In this document: in pieces, positions 18,098-27,614 of the stretch
How positions within the stretch are numbered: the first letter of the stretch is position 1
Layout of the letters: the number at the start of each line of letters is the position of its first letter
Assembly: GCF_019219025.1 (NCBI RefSeq)
Contig: NZ_JAHUWN010000015.1
Coordinates: forward strand, 1 to 64,000
DNA length: 64,000 bases
Source: Bacillus sp. sid0103
GTDB taxonomy: Bacteria > Bacillota > Bacilli > Bacillales_B > DSM-18226
Direction: 5' to 3'
Made by a program: the position numbers and the translations under genes
The notes under the pieces: model-generated
What the model was told of the DNA's origin: nothing
The model's input: the letters and a program-made list of their open reading frames with translations, nothing else
Database searches by the model: none

Positions 18098-18862
18098 ATG
18101 GCAGGAAGATTTGCTGGAAGAGTTGCATTTGTAACTGGAGGCAGCCGTGGTATTGGAAAGGGGATTGTTGAGCTTTTTGCAAGCGAAGGTGCAAAGGTAG
18201 CCATCATCGATTTAAACGAAGAGGCATTAAGTGAAACAGCAAATGAATTAAGAGAAAAGGGCTATGAAGTTTATACCAAAGTTGCCAACGTTGTGGATTC
18301 TGAGCAGGTGGAGGCAGCTGCCAAAGAGGTACATGATACCTTCGGATCAATTGATATCCTTGTCAATAATGCCGGTGTGATTCGTGATAATCTGTTGTTT
18401 AAAATGACAGATTCTGATTGGCAAACCGTAATGGATGTCCATCTGAAAGGTTCTTTCAATGCTGCACGCGCTGCGCAAAAATATATGGTCGAGCAAAAAT
18501 ACGGACGTATTATTAATATATCTTCCACTTCGGCTCTCGGAAATCGCGGCCAAGCCAATTACGCTGCTGCCAAAGCAGGTCTTCAAGGCTTTACCAAAAC
18601 ATTGGCAATTGAGCTTGGAAGATATGGAATTACCGCCAACTCTGTAGCCCCTGGATTTATCGAAACCGATATGACAAAAGAAACTGCTGCAAGAATAGGT
18701 ATTTCTTTTGAACAATTAATTCAAGCAAGTGTTTCAAATATTCCAGTGGGCAGAAGTGGCAAGCCTGAGGATATTGCTAATGCTGTTGCCTTCTTTGCAG
18801 ATGAAAAATCATCGTTCGTAAGTGGGCAAGTCATCTATGTAGCCGGCGGACCAAAATGTTAA
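18098..18862 (+). CDS. SDR 3-oxoacyl/3-hydroxyacyl dehydrogenase, FabG-like
   Basis: A 254-residue SDR close to FabG/PhaB: cofactor loop TGGSRGIGKG, NNAG in the centre, and catalytic Ser/Tyr/Lys in ISSTSALG and NYAAAKAG. Next to a MaoC hydratase pair it most likely interconverts (R)-3-hydroxyacyl-CoA and 3-oxoacyl-CoA, the third beta-oxidation step. The ATG at 18098 has GGGAGG seven bases upstream. Downstream genes follow at 20 bp and then with a 4-bp overlap, so these three form one operon. Confidence 0.88.
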   Translation: MAGRFAGRVAFVTGGSRGIGKGIVELFASEGAKVAIIDLNEEALSETANELREKGYEVYTKVANVVDSEQVEAAAKEVHDTFGSIDILVNNAGVIRDNLLFKMTDSDWQTVMDVHLKGSFNAARAAQKYMVEQKYGRIINISSTSALGNRGQANYAAAKAGLQGFTKTLAIELGRYGITANSVAPGFIETDMTKETAARIGISFEQLIQASVSNIPVGRSGKPEDIANAVAFFADEKSSFVSGQVIYVAGGPKC

Positions 18863-18882
18863 TTAGGTGAGGTGGAGATGAA

Positions 18883-19332
18883 TTGTTTAAAGATCAAATT
18901 GGCAAACAGTCTAACAAGGTAAAAAATGTTGTTGAAAGGGGAGCCGTAAAGAAATTTGCGGAATCCATTGGCGACCTTCATCCCATTTATTTTGATGAGG
19001 AAGTTGGCGCAAAGTCTAGATATGGAAAGAATATTGCCCCGCCAACTTTTCCAAGGGTTTTTGATTACGGTGTAATTGAAGGCTTAAACCTTCCTAACAA
19101 AGGATTAATTCACGGTGAACAAACGTTTCATTACGTTCGTCCTTTATTAGTGGGTGAAGAGGTTTATTGTTATTCAAAGGTAAAGAACTACTTTGAGAAA
19201 AAAGGTAATTTTGGTGAAATGGGCTTCCTCGTTCTCGAAAGCTATGGCGATGATGCGGCAGGAAATACCATTTTCAGTTCAACCTCAACGGTTGTCATTT
19301 CTGAAGCGGTGAGGAAGGTGTTGACCCGATGA
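18883..19332 (+). CDS. MaoC-type hotdog subunit A (N-terminal hydratase half)
   Basis: A 149-residue hotdog-fold protein resembling the FAS1-DH/HadA-type half of (R)-specific enoyl-CoA hydratases: FAESIGDLHPIYFDEE, APPTFPRVFDY and IHGEQTFHYVRPLLVGEEV. Halves of this kind supply the substrate-binding tunnel but lack the catalytic Asp-His hydratase motif, which the next gene carries. The TTG start is preceded by GGTGGAG. Stop and next start overlap (ATGA), which fits equimolar synthesis of a heteromeric enzyme that hydrates 2-enoyl-CoA. Confidence 0.82.
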   Translation: MFKDQIGKQSNKVKNVVERGAVKKFAESIGDLHPIYFDEEVGAKSRYGKNIAPPTFPRVFDYGVIEGLNLPNKGLIHGEQTFHYVRPLLVGEEVYCYSKVKNYFEKKGNFGEMGFLVLESYGDDAAGNTIFSSTSTVVISEAVRKVLTR

Positions 19333-19730
19333 GTACACTTACTGAATTAAACATTGGCGAATCGGTTAAAGAAATTCAATTAGAGCCTGTATCAAGGATG
19401 GACCTGATTAAATATTCGGGTGCTTCAGGGGATTTTAATCCGATTCATACAATCGACGATGAGGCGAAAAAGGCGGGACTGCCAGGCATTATTGCTCATG
19501 GCATGTGGACGATGGGAAATCTGGCAAAGCTGTTTACGGAATACTATGATGAAGGCTTCATCGAAGATTATTCGATCCGTTTTAAAGGCATGGTATTTTT
19601 GAATGATGTCGTTACCCTCAAAGCGACTTTGAAGGAAAAGCAGGAAAATAAATTGCGCTTCACTGTACAAGCGGTGAATCAACAAGGCAACGATGTTTTA
19701 AAGGGTGAAGTAGTGTATCACCAATACTAA
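19329..19730 (+). CDS. MaoC-type hotdog subunit B with hydratase motif
   Basis: 133 residues with the R-hydratase signature YSGASGDFNPIH (catalytic Asp and His) at residues ~29-40, then GIIAHGMWTMG. It corresponds to the C-terminal, catalytic half of MaoC/HadB proteins and overlaps the subunit-A gene by four bases. Together they would give an (R)-3-hydroxyacyl-CoA-forming hydratase and stand in for a crotonase, of which none is encoded in this block. Confidence 0.85.
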   Translation: MSTLTELNIGESVKEIQLEPVSRMDLIKYSGASGDFNPIHTIDDEAKKAGLPGIIAHGMWTMGNLAKLFTEYYDEGFIEDYSIRFKGMVFLNDVVTLKATLKEKQENKLRFTVQAVNQQGNDVLKGEVVYHQY

Positions 19731-19756
19731 CTAGATGATCAGAAATTGAAATTAGA

Positions 19757-19796
19757 GCCCGGCATTAAAAGGATTTCTTCTTATGCTGGGTTTATT
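19757..19796 (+). terminator. Hairpin after the MaoC pair
   Basis: AGCCCGGCAT pairs with ATGCTGGGTT (one G-T pair) and is followed by a T-rich but interrupted stretch. Probable terminator. Confidence 0.5.
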
Positions 19797-19822
19797 ACTA
19801 TCAATTTTTAAAGGGTGATGAT

Positions 19823-20590
19823 ATGTCTGCAAAAATGGTTTTGAGCTATAAGCCGCCAGTTTTCACTTCATTTGAAGAGGAAAGACTGCATTTAAAACAA
19901 AAGTTAGCGGCCTCGTTCCGCTTATTTTCTAAATTTGGCTTTGATGAAGGAGTCGCCGGACATATAACTGCACGGGATCCTGAGCGGAAGGATCATTTTT
20001 GGGTAAATCCGTTTGGGATGCACTTTAGCCAGATTAGAGCCTCTGACTTAATTCTTTGTAACCATGATGGTGTTGTTGTTGAAGGGAATTATCCCGTTAA
20101 TCGTGCTGCGTTTGCCATCCATTCACAAGTTCATGCCGCACGTCCTGATGTCATTGCCGCTGCCCATGCTCATTCGGTTTATGGTAAATCATGGTCATCT
20201 CTCGGCCGACTCCTTGACCCGATTACTCAAGACGCCTGTGCCTTCTATAATGATCATTCATTATTTGATGATTTTACTGGAGTTGTTTTGGACATTGAAG
20301 AAGGCCGTCGGATTGGAAAAGCTCTAGGAGATCGAAAGGCTTGTATTCTTAGAAATCATGGGCTTTTGACAGTCGGAAGATCGGTGGATGAAGCAGCCTG
20401 GTGGTTTATTACAATGGAACGTTCCTGCCAGGCGCAATTGCTTGCAGAGGGAGTAGGGTCACCTGTGATTATTGATGATCTAAATGCCGCTTCAACGTAT
20501 GAAACCGTCGGAACCCATGAAGCAGGCTGGTTCCAATTCCAGCCATTGTGGAATCGGATTGTGAAAGAGCAGCCAGATTTATTGGATTGA
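19823..20590 (+). CDS. Class II aldolase/adducin-family protein
   Basis: A 255-residue protein of the fuculose-aldolase/adducin family. The metal-binding histidines are in AAHAHSVYG, and a third is in LRNHGLLTVG; GVAGHITARDP is the usual early loop. Members are sugar-phosphate aldolases or decarboxylases, but many in catabolic clusters have no known reaction, so only the fold is certain. GGGTGATG lies ahead of the ATG. It follows a hairpin and is followed by the 52-bp repeat array, suggesting its own transcript. Confidence 0.8.
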   Translation: MSAKMVLSYKPPVFTSFEEERLHLKQKLAASFRLFSKFGFDEGVAGHITARDPERKDHFWVNPFGMHFSQIRASDLILCNHDGVVVEGNYPVNRAAFAIHSQVHAARPDVIAAAHAHSVYGKSWSSLGRLLDPITQDACAFYNDHSLFDDFTGVVLDIEEGRRIGKALGDRKACILRNHGLLTVGRSVDEAAWWFITMERSCQAQLLAEGVGSPVIIDDLNAASTYETVGTHEAGWFQFQPLWNRIVKEQPDLLD

Positions 20591-20620
20591 TTTTGCCCGA
20601 AGTTGGTTAGAAGAGTGGAG

Positions 20621-21140
20621 GGGGAGCTCCTAATGCCCGAAAGTAAGCAAAAAGGAACCCATGGTTATTAAGAGGGTCTCCTAATGCCCGCGGGCAAGAA
20701 AAAAGAGTCCTCACGGTAATTAGGAGGGTCTCCTAATGCCCGCGGGCAAGAAAAAAAGGACTTCAAGGTAATTAAGAGGAGCTCCTAATGCCCAGGGGCA
20801 AGAAAAAAGAGTCCTCAAGGTAATTAAGAGGGTCTCCTAATGCCCGCGGGCAAGAAAAAAGAGTCCTCACGATAATTAGGAGGGTCTCCTAATGCCCGCG
20901 GGCAAGAAAAAAAGGACTTCAAGGTAATTAAGAGGAGCTCCTAATGCCCAGGGGCAAGAAAAAAGAGTCCTCAAGGTAATTAAGAGGGTCTTCTAATGCC
21001 CGCGGGTAAGAAAAAAGAGTCCTCAAGGTAATTAAGAGGGTCTCCTAATGCCCGGGGGTAAGAAAAAAAGGACCTCAAGGTAATTAAGAGGGTCTCTTAA
21101 TGCCCGCTAGCAAGAAAAAAGGACCTCAAGGTAATTAAGT
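20621..21140. repeat. Array of ten 52-bp dyad-rich tandem repeats
   Basis: The marker TAATGCCC recurs at 20631, 20682, 20734, 20786, 20838, 20890, 20942, 20994, 21046 and 21098, a strict 52-bp step (51 for the first). Each unit has two dyads: ATTAGGAG-GGT-CTCCTAAT (or a one-mismatch form) and the palindrome TGCCCGCGGGCA, followed by an A-run. Units 2-4 and 5-7 form a 156-bp three-unit block repeated almost exactly, so the array grew by block duplication. No open frame of note. It fills the 632-bp gap between the aldolase-II and PanE-like genes. Confidence 0.9.
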
Positions 21141-21222
21141 GGGGGATTTTATATCTTTTATCCTATCAATCAAACTCAACAAATCCATTTAGAGTAATGC
21201 ATAATATTTTGGAGGAAGTTTT

Positions 21223-22134
21223 ATGAAAATAGGGGTTGCAGGCACCGGTGCCGTTGGCGGTTATTTTGGCGGACTATTACAAAAGGCCGGACATGAGGTC
21301 ATTTTTTTGGCAAGAGGTTCAAATCTTGAAAGAATGCATTCAAAAGGTTTATTGATTGAAAGTGAAGTAGATCGATTTACGGTAGATGGAATCTTTACTG
21401 ATCAATATGAATCATTTTCAGAGATTGACCTGCTTTTATTTTGTGTGAAATCAACAAGCACAACCGAGGTTGCTGCGAAATTTCTTCCGATTTTAAAAGA
21501 ATCCTCTCTCATTATGACGTTTCAAAATGGGGTAGATAATGAAGAAATTCTTGCTTCCATATTTGGTGAAAAACGAATTCTATCATGTGCCACTTACATT
21601 CAGGCAATTGTAACCGAAGACGGTGCCGTTAAACAAATTGGTGTTCCGCCAAGACTGTTGATCGGGGCTTTGGATGAGGAGAAGACTGAACAGGTAAACG
21701 AAATTTCAGCTAAATTTAATGCTGCAAACATCGAAACATTTACCTCAAGGAACATTTTAGAAATAAAGTGGAAAAAATTGCTTTGGAATGTCACCTTTAA
21801 TCCTATAACAGCTCTAATTGAGTCTAAAGTAGGCGCCGTGTTTGAAAATGACGGTATACATTCTACTGCGGTCAAAATTTGTAAAGAGTCCATTGCTGTA
21901 GCAAGAGCACTAGGTTTTGAGATCGATGAAGATTTTTACGAAACCATATTTGCTCAAGGTAGCCTGGCGAAAAATCACCATACCTCGATGCTTCAGGATA
22001 AGTTAAAAGGGAAAACACCTGAACTTGAATCCATCGCCGGTTATATCGTGAAAAAAGGAAAGGAATTGCAAGTGGAAACACCAGTCCTTGAAACAATCTA
22101 TCATTTATTAAACTATCAAACAATTAAACAATAA
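21223..22134 (+). CDS. 2-dehydropantoate 2-reductase-like protein (PanE/ApbA family)
   Basis: 303 residues with an N-terminal Rossmann motif GVAGTGAVGGYFGGLLQKAG, the catalytic-lysine segment WKKLLWNVTFNPITAL near residue 186 and the ApbA C-terminal helical domain. PanE reduces ketopantoate in pantothenate/CoA synthesis, but paralogues in catabolic clusters reduce other 2-keto acids. Lacking pan genes nearby, and embedded among CoA-ester genes, a catabolic 2-hydroxy-acid dehydrogenase role is equally plausible. GGAGG precedes the ATG. Intact. Confidence 0.8.
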   Translation: MKIGVAGTGAVGGYFGGLLQKAGHEVIFLARGSNLERMHSKGLLIESEVDRFTVDGIFTDQYESFSEIDLLLFCVKSTSTTEVAAKFLPILKESSLIMTFQNGVDNEEILASIFGEKRILSCATYIQAIVTEDGAVKQIGVPPRLLIGALDEEKTEQVNEISAKFNAANIETFTSRNILEIKWKKLLWNVTFNPITALIESKVGAVFENDGIHSTAVKICKESIAVARALGFEIDEDFYETIFAQGSLAKNHHTSMLQDKLKGKTPELESIAGYIVKKGKELQVETPVLETIYHLLNYQTIKQ

Positions 22135-22166
22135 AATTTTAGATTCCATTTGGAGAGGTGAAAGAT

Positions 22167-23774
22167 TTGATTATGGAGCACGAACGTCCCTGGATGGAAC
22201 AATACCCCGAGACGACGATTCTTTCCTTTCATATCCCAGAAGTTAGTTTGTATTCACTTTTGGAAGATACGACAAGGAAATATAGTGACAAGACCGCTAT
22301 CATTTACGATGAGGATAGCTTGACGTACAAGCAGTTAAAAGATCAGGTCGACCGACTAGCAGCTGCCTGGAGAAACCTAGGAGTTAAAAAAGGGGATCGG
22401 CTTGGTTTAATGGTATCCAACCATCCCTTCTATGTGATTTCCTATTATGCTGCATTGAAGCTAGGAATGATTGTCGTTCAGATTAATCCGCTTTATACCC
22501 CAAGAGAACTTCTGGAAATACTTCATGATGCACAAATGAATTATTTAGTTACAGAACCACAGAGTCTTGAAAAAATATCACAACTAAAAAATTCCTATGC
22601 TTTTAAAGGATTATTTGTTACAGAACTTTCATCAAAAAAAGATGGCATTTACAGTATTCACGAGTTAATAAACTGCTTCAATCCACTGGTTGATTCATGT
22701 TTGATTAATGCCCAACAGGACATTGCCGTCATTCAATATACTGGTGGAACGACAGGGAAAAAGAAAGGGGCCATGCTGACACATTATAATTTAGTGGCGA
22801 ATGTCCTTCAAAGTAAAGCTTTATATGGTGCAATCATGTTTTTTGGCGAAGAAACCATCTTAACGGCGACGCCCTTATATCATGTGTATGGGATGACAAG
22901 CGGGATGAACCTTGCCATTTACATTGGGGCAGCAAATCTGTTAGTCAACAAGTTTGAAATCGAAAAAGTCCTTAAGCTCATTCAAACTCACAGACCAACC
23001 TTCTTTCCAGGTGTTCCAAAAATGTACAATGCATTTGTTAATTACCCTGAAATTGATAGGTATGATTTAACCTGTTTTAAAACCTGTTCAAGTGGTTCGG
23101 CACCATTGCCAATAGAAGTCTTGAAGAAGTTTGAGGGGTTAACAGGTGCCTCCATTCGCGAAGGCTATGGGCTTTCTGAAACTTCTCCATCGACCCACCG
23201 AAATCCGCCGGATGGCTTGATGAAGGTCGGCAGTATTGGTATTCCTCTGCCGAAAACAGACTGCCGGATTGTCGATGATCATGGGGAGAATCTTCCGGAA
23301 AAAACTGTTGGGGAACTATTAATAAAAGGTCCCCAGGTGATGTTAGGTTATTGGAATAAGCCTGAAGAAACGAATCTATCCTTACGGGATGGCTGGCTCT
23401 ATACCGGTGATTTAGCCACAATGGATGAAGATGGATATTTTTATATTGTCGGCCGGAAAAAAGAAATGATTATTGTCGGCGGCTTTAACGTTTACCCGCA
23501 GGAGGTCGAAGGTGTGTTATATGAACACCCCGATGTCCTTGAGGCAGCGGTAGTAGGGATACCTGACAGAGAAGCAGGAGAACTTGTTAAAGCCTTTATT
23601 GTACCCAAGGAAGGCAAGGGTATAAACATCAATGAGTTAAGGGAGCATTGCTACCAACTCTTAACCCGTTACAAAGTGCCAAAGCAATTTGAGATCATCG
23701 AAGCCTTGCCGCGGAATACGGTTGGTAAGGTTTTGAAACGAATCCTTTTAGACGAATCAAAGAAAATGGTTTAA
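22167..23774 (+). CDS. Acyl-CoA ligase (AMP-forming)
   Basis: About 535 residues of the adenylate-forming superfamily: AMP-binding P-loop YTGGTTGKKKG, A5 motif GYGLSETSP, A7 YTGDLA, A8 GRKKEMIIVGG and the catalytic lysine near the C-terminus in NTVGKVLKR. It activates a carboxylate to its acyl-CoA with ATP and would start the pathway after import. Starts at TTG 22167 (AGAGGTGA six bases upstream), with ATG 22173 or GTG 22158 as alternatives. Sequence is generally FadD-like; the chain or ring specificity cannot be told. Confidence 0.87.
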   Translation: MIMEHERPWMEQYPETTILSFHIPEVSLYSLLEDTTRKYSDKTAIIYDEDSLTYKQLKDQVDRLAAAWRNLGVKKGDRLGLMVSNHPFYVISYYAALKLGMIVVQINPLYTPRELLEILHDAQMNYLVTEPQSLEKISQLKNSYAFKGLFVTELSSKKDGIYSIHELINCFNPLVDSCLINAQQDIAVIQYTGGTTGKKKGAMLTHYNLVANVLQSKALYGAIMFFGEETILTATPLYHVYGMTSGMNLAIYIGAANLLVNKFEIEKVLKLIQTHRPTFFPGVPKMYNAFVNYPEIDRYDLTCFKTCSSGSAPLPIEVLKKFEGLTGASIREGYGLSETSPSTHRNPPDGLMKVGSIGIPLPKTDCRIVDDHGENLPEKTVGELLIKGPQVMLGYWNKPEETNLSLRDGWLYTGDLATMDEDGYFYIVGRKKEMIIVGGFNVYPQEVEGVLYEHPDVLEAAVVGIPDREAGELVKAFIVPKEGKGININELREHCYQLLTRYKVPKQFEIIEALPRNTVGKVLKRILLDESKKMV

Positions 23775-23807
23775 CCGATAACTTTAGCTGAACTAGGGGT
23801 GCTATCC

Positions 23808-24955
23808 ATGAACTTTGAACTTAACGAAGATATTCTGTTTATGAAATCGACGTCAGAGATTTTATTCAAACCGAGGTTGAAGCGGTTGCGATGCAAATTG
23901 AAGAAGAAAACCATATTCCAGAAAGAATTATCAATCTCTCAAAGGAGTTAGGGCTGTTTGGGTTAAGTATCCCTGAAGAGTATGGCGGCCTTGGGATAGG
24001 CATGGTGGGTAAATGTGCTTTGTACGAGGAAATTGGGCAAACACATAATGGCTATACCACATTAATTGGGGCTCATACAGGCATTGGAACCGTAGGAATC
24101 GTGGAAATGGGAAATGAACTGCAAAAGAAAATGTTTCTCCCTGATATGGCAAGCGGAGAAAAACTGGGAGCATTTGCATTGACTGAACCTGATGCTGGTT
24201 CAAATGCGGCAAATTTAAAAACTACGGCTGTAAGAAGGGGGGATAAATACATCTTAAATGGCCTGAAGCATTACATTACAAATGCCACTGAGGCAAGTGT
24301 ATTTACGGTCATGGCTGTTACAGATCCTGAAAAAGGGGCTAAAGGCATTACCTCGTTTATTGTGGAAAAAGATTTCCCTGGGTTTCAGGTCGGAGCAGTG
24401 GAAAAAAAGATGGGTTTAAGAGGTTCACATTCAGCGGAATTAATTTTTGAAGATTGCGAAGTTCCAGTGGAAAATGTACTGGGCTCAGAAGGACAGGGAT
24501 ATGTAAATGCTCTCAAAATTTTAGCAAATGGCCGAGCAGGTCTTGCTTCACGAAATCTCGGATCCTGTCAAAAACTATTAGAAATGTCGACCAGATATGC
24601 TAAAGAACGAATCCAATTTGGTAAACCAATCATCAAGAATCAGGCAGTCAGCCACATGCTTGCAGAAATGGCGGTTGAAATTGAAGCGCTCCGTTCCTTT
24701 ACCTACCGTGTGGCTTGGATGGTTGATTCAGGAATGAAGGTTATCAAAGAAGCGGCTATGCTGAAGCTTTATGGTTCAGAGGTGTATAACCGTGTGGCAG
24801 ATAAAGCTGTGCAAATTCATGGGGGTTTGGGTTATATCGCCGACTATCCTGTTGAACGCTACTATCGTGATGCCAGGATTACCAGAATCTATGAGGGCAC
24901 ATCTGAAATCCAGAAAAATATCATTGCAGCACAATTAGAAAAAGAATATAGCTAA
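23808..24955 (+). pseudogene. Acyl-CoA dehydrogenase with N-terminal frameshift
   Basis: The ATG at 23808 (AGGGGTG ahead) encodes [11 protein letters not shown]. The frame must then shift near 23840 to continue as [20 protein letters not shown] and the full acyl-CoA dehydrogenase: [46 protein letters not shown], and the catalytic Glu in YEGTSEIQ. In the unshifted frame translation ends after ~47 residues. A start at ATG 23891 would omit about 28 residues and lacks a ribosome site. A single missing base, real or an assembly error, explains it. Second acyl-CoA dehydrogenase of the block, between ligase and thiolase. Confidence 0.75.
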
Positions 24956-24982
24956 ATTAATTTATCTAGGAGGGATTTCATA

Positions 24983-26164
24983 GTGGAAGAGATTGTTATT
25001 TTAAGTGCCGTTCGTACACCTGTCGGAAGGTATGGCGGCGCATTAAAAAGCCTTAATTCCGGACAGCTCGCTTCAATTGCCATTAAAGAGGCTATAAACA
25101 GGGCTGGTATTTCAGCGGATCAAGTCGATGAAGTCATCTTGGGAGAAGTAAGACAGACTACCGAATCTTCGAATGTGGCCAGAGTGGCAGCGTTGAGGGC
25201 AGGGGTTTCTGAAAGTGCAGCTGCGTTTACGATTAACCGCTTATGTGCATCCGGTATGCAGGCTATTTGTTCAGGTGCTCAGCAAATTGCTTTCGGGCAA
25301 GCAGAAATCGTTGTTGCCGGTGGAACAGAGAGCTTGAGCAATGCCCCTATTTATCTAAGAAACTCCCGCTTTGGCGGAGACCAAGCGAAGTTGGTTGATT
25401 CGAACACAGAAGCTGGTCAACAGCCTGTTGAAATCTATGGTAATGACCTTGGAATGGGGATAACAGCAGAAAATGTAGCGGAGAGATTTTCGATTTCACG
25501 AGAAGACCAGGATGCTTTTTCGCTTGAAAGTCAATTAAGGGCTGCTGCTGCGATAAAAAATAACCACTTCCAGGATGAAATCGTTCCGGTTGTGATAAAC
25601 AGCAAAAAAAGTTCCTTTACCTTTACGGTTGATGAACATCCAAGACCTGAAACAACTTTTGCAGCGCTGAGCAAACTTCGGCCTGCATTTAAAGAAAATG
25701 GCACCGTTACGGCTGGCAATGCCTGCGGCAGGAATGATGGTGCAGCTGCATTAGTGCTCACATCTGCCAATAATGCTGAAAAATTGGGATTGAAACCGCT
25801 TGCTAAAATTGTTGATTGGACGGCGGTAGGGGTTTCTCCAGAAGTCATGGGAATTGGCCCTGTACCAGCGGTTAAGAAGCTTTTGGAAAGAACAAACTTT
25901 ACTCTGGAAGATATCGATTTAATTGAGTTGAATGAAGCATTCGCTTCGCAGTCATTAGCTGTTATTCGCGAATTACAATTAGATATAGCGAAAGTAAACG
26001 TAAATGGAGGAGCTATTGCGCTTGGTCATCCACTTGGAGCAACGGGAGCAAAGATTAGTACGACCTTAATTCACGAACTAATACGCCGTGGTAAAAAGAG
26101 AGGAATCGCTACTCTTTGCGTCGGTGGCGGCCAAGGAATGGCATTGATGGTCGAGGTCCTATAG
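24983..26164 (+). CDS. Acetyl-CoA C-acyltransferase (thiolase) 1
   Basis: 393 residues with all thiolase motifs: nucleophile Cys88 in [36 protein letters not shown] and the second cysteine in [10 protein letters not shown]. It cleaves 3-oxoacyl-CoA with CoA to release acetyl-CoA (or propionyl-CoA), or works in reverse. GTG start after AGGAGGG. Followed at 8 bp by a thioesterase gene. Confidence 0.92.
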   Translation: MEEIVILSAVRTPVGRYGGALKSLNSGQLASIAIKEAINRAGISADQVDEVILGEVRQTTESSNVARVAALRAGVSESAAAFTINRLCASGMQAICSGAQQIAFGQAEIVVAGGTESLSNAPIYLRNSRFGGDQAKLVDSNTEAGQQPVEIYGNDLGMGITAENVAERFSISREDQDAFSLESQLRAAAAIKNNHFQDEIVPVVINSKKSSFTFTVDEHPRPETTFAALSKLRPAFKENGTVTAGNACGRNDGAAALVLTSANNAEKLGLKPLAKIVDWTAVGVSPEVMGIGPVPAVKKLLERTNFTLEDIDLIELNEAFASQSLAVIRELQLDIAKVNVNGGAIALGHPLGATGAKISTTLIHELIRRGKKRGIATLCVGGGQGMALMVEVL

Positions 26165-26172
26165 AAAGGAAT

Positions 26173-26562
26173 ATGGAATTGAACAAAGCCAAAACATCAT
26201 CAACTTTTATTGATTATATGGGGTTTACTAGCACAATGACTGATAAGTTTGAACTAGATTTATCCTTGCAGCAGCATTTACTCCAGGACGATGGTACGAT
26301 TCATCCTGGTGTTTTTTCAACCATGATTGATATTTCTATGGGTGCTACCATCTCTGTGGAAACAAACTCGTTTGCTACTACGATTAATCTAAATCTATCA
26401 TTTTTCGACCTTTCGCCGAGAGAACATTATCAAGCGGAAACGAAAATATTGAATCAAGAGGGTAAATATGTAACTGCAGAGGGAATGATCTTTTCACAAG
26501 ACGGAGTTCTAATTGCTAAGGGGATTGGAACCTTTAAAGCAACTCCTATTAAAAAGGGGTAG
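26173..26562 (+). CDS. Hotdog-fold thioesterase (PaaI-like) 1
   Basis: A ~129-residue single hotdog domain: HPGVFSTMIDISMGATIS corresponds to the HGG..A..D helix of PaaI-type acyl-CoA thioesterases, although the usual HGG is replaced by HPG. Such enzymes release free acid from stalled CoA esters and recycle CoA. Starts at ATG 26173 or TTG 26179; the ribosome site AGAAAGGA suits the latter better. Second gene after thiolase 1. Substrate unknown. Confidence 0.7.
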   Translation: MELNKAKTSSTFIDYMGFTSTMTDKFELDLSLQQHLLQDDGTIHPGVFSTMIDISMGATISVETNSFATTINLNLSFFDLSPREHYQAETKILNQEGKYVTAEGMIFSQDGVLIAKGIGTFKATPIKKG

Positions 26563-26575
26563 AGAAGGGGGGAAT

Positions 26576-26986
26576 ATGTTGAAGGTGATGGAAAAAGAAA
26601 TGTTTAAAGGAATTAATAAAAACCCTTTTTTTAATCATATCGGATTTGAAATCGTAAGCGGACATGAAGATGAACTATCACTAAAGCTGGAAGTAAAGAA
26701 AGAACTATTCAACACAAATAATTCTCTTCATGGAGGAGTTCATGCCTCCATGCTTGATATGGTCCAAACCATTCATCTGCGCAAAATATATCATACTTCT
26801 GTATCAGCAGTGAATTTGGATGTACATTATTTTGCCCCAACAAACACTGGAGATCTCTTTGCTCGGGCAAAGGTACTCCAACAGGGATATAAATTAGCGA
26901 CGATTGAATCAGAAATATTAGATGAAAATCATCAGCTTATTGCAAAAGGAACAGGTGTCTATAAGATACTTAGACAATCGGAATAA
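26576..26986 (+). CDS. Hotdog-fold thioesterase (PaaI-like) 2
   Basis: A ~136-residue hotdog protein with the canonical LHGGVHASMLDMVQ helix and NLDVHYFAP strand, as in PaaI/YuxO-type acyl-CoA thioesterases. Start at ATG 26576 behind AAGGGGGG; the longer frame would run into the preceding gene. Thirteen bases after thioesterase 1, so the two are cotranscribed; they share fold but little sequence, so they may act on different esters or as a heteromer. No further hint to substrate. Confidence 0.72.
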   Translation: MLKVMEKEMFKGINKNPFFNHIGFEIVSGHEDELSLKLEVKKELFNTNNSLHGGVHASMLDMVQTIHLRKIYHTSVSAVNLDVHYFAPTNTGDLFARAKVLQQGYKLATIESEILDENHQLIAKGTGVYKILRQSE

Positions 26987-27085
26987 AAATTTTTCCTAAA
27001 AAATACTAGATTAATATAAGATTTTTTGTATCCATTCATCAAAAATAGTGATAGTAGGTTCAAGAAATATGTTTCTACTATATCA

Positions 27086-27538
27086 ATGAAAAAATTGTCG
27101 AAAAGGGTGCTGAATGTAAATGCTACAGGCACGTTCTTAATGTCACAGGCAGTTGGAAAAGTGATGCTGGAACAAAAATCAGGAAAAATTATCAATATTG
27201 CCTCTGTAGCAGGTCTGCAAGGAAGCAATCCTAAATATATGAATGCAATTGGCTATAACGCGAGTAAAGGCGCTGTGGTAACTTTTACTAAGGATTTAGC
27301 AGTGAAATGGGGACCACATGGTATTTATGTTAATGCCATTGCTCCAGGATTTTTTCCAACGAAAATGTCTAATGGTTTACTGGATAAAGGCGGAGAAGCC
27401 ATTCTTGAAGGCACACCATTACGAAAATTTGGTTCAGATTCCGATATAAAAGGAGTTGCACTTTTCTTAGCGGCACCAGCTTCTAATTTTGTAACTGGGG
27501 ATATATTAGTTGTTGATGGCGGCGCACATGCGATGTAA
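27086..27538 (+). pseudogene. 5'-truncated SDR dehydrogenase
   Basis: Codes for the C-terminal two thirds of an SDR: VLNVNATGTFLMSQA, NIASVAGLQG, catalytic GYNASKGA, YVNAIAPGFF and the C-terminal VDGGAHAM. The first ~95 residues with the cofactor-binding TGxxxGIG and NNAG are absent; upstream sequence (26990-27100) is AT-rich and unrelated. Without the nucleotide site the product cannot bind NAD(P). Likely left by a deletion joining the thioesterase operon to this fragment. Confidence 0.75.
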
Positions 27539-27614
27539 GAAAAAATACAGATAATACAAGACTCCTAGAAAATATACAAAAGCTTTTAAATAAAAATAGA
27601 GGTGAAAATAATAG

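Noticed and set aside
18347..18715. 122-codon minus-strand frame inside the FabG-like gene
   Set aside because: Antisense shadow of a clearly conserved SDR.
20621..21140. CRISPR array
   Set aside because: The whole 52-bp unit is conserved, with no variable spacers and no cas genes nearby.
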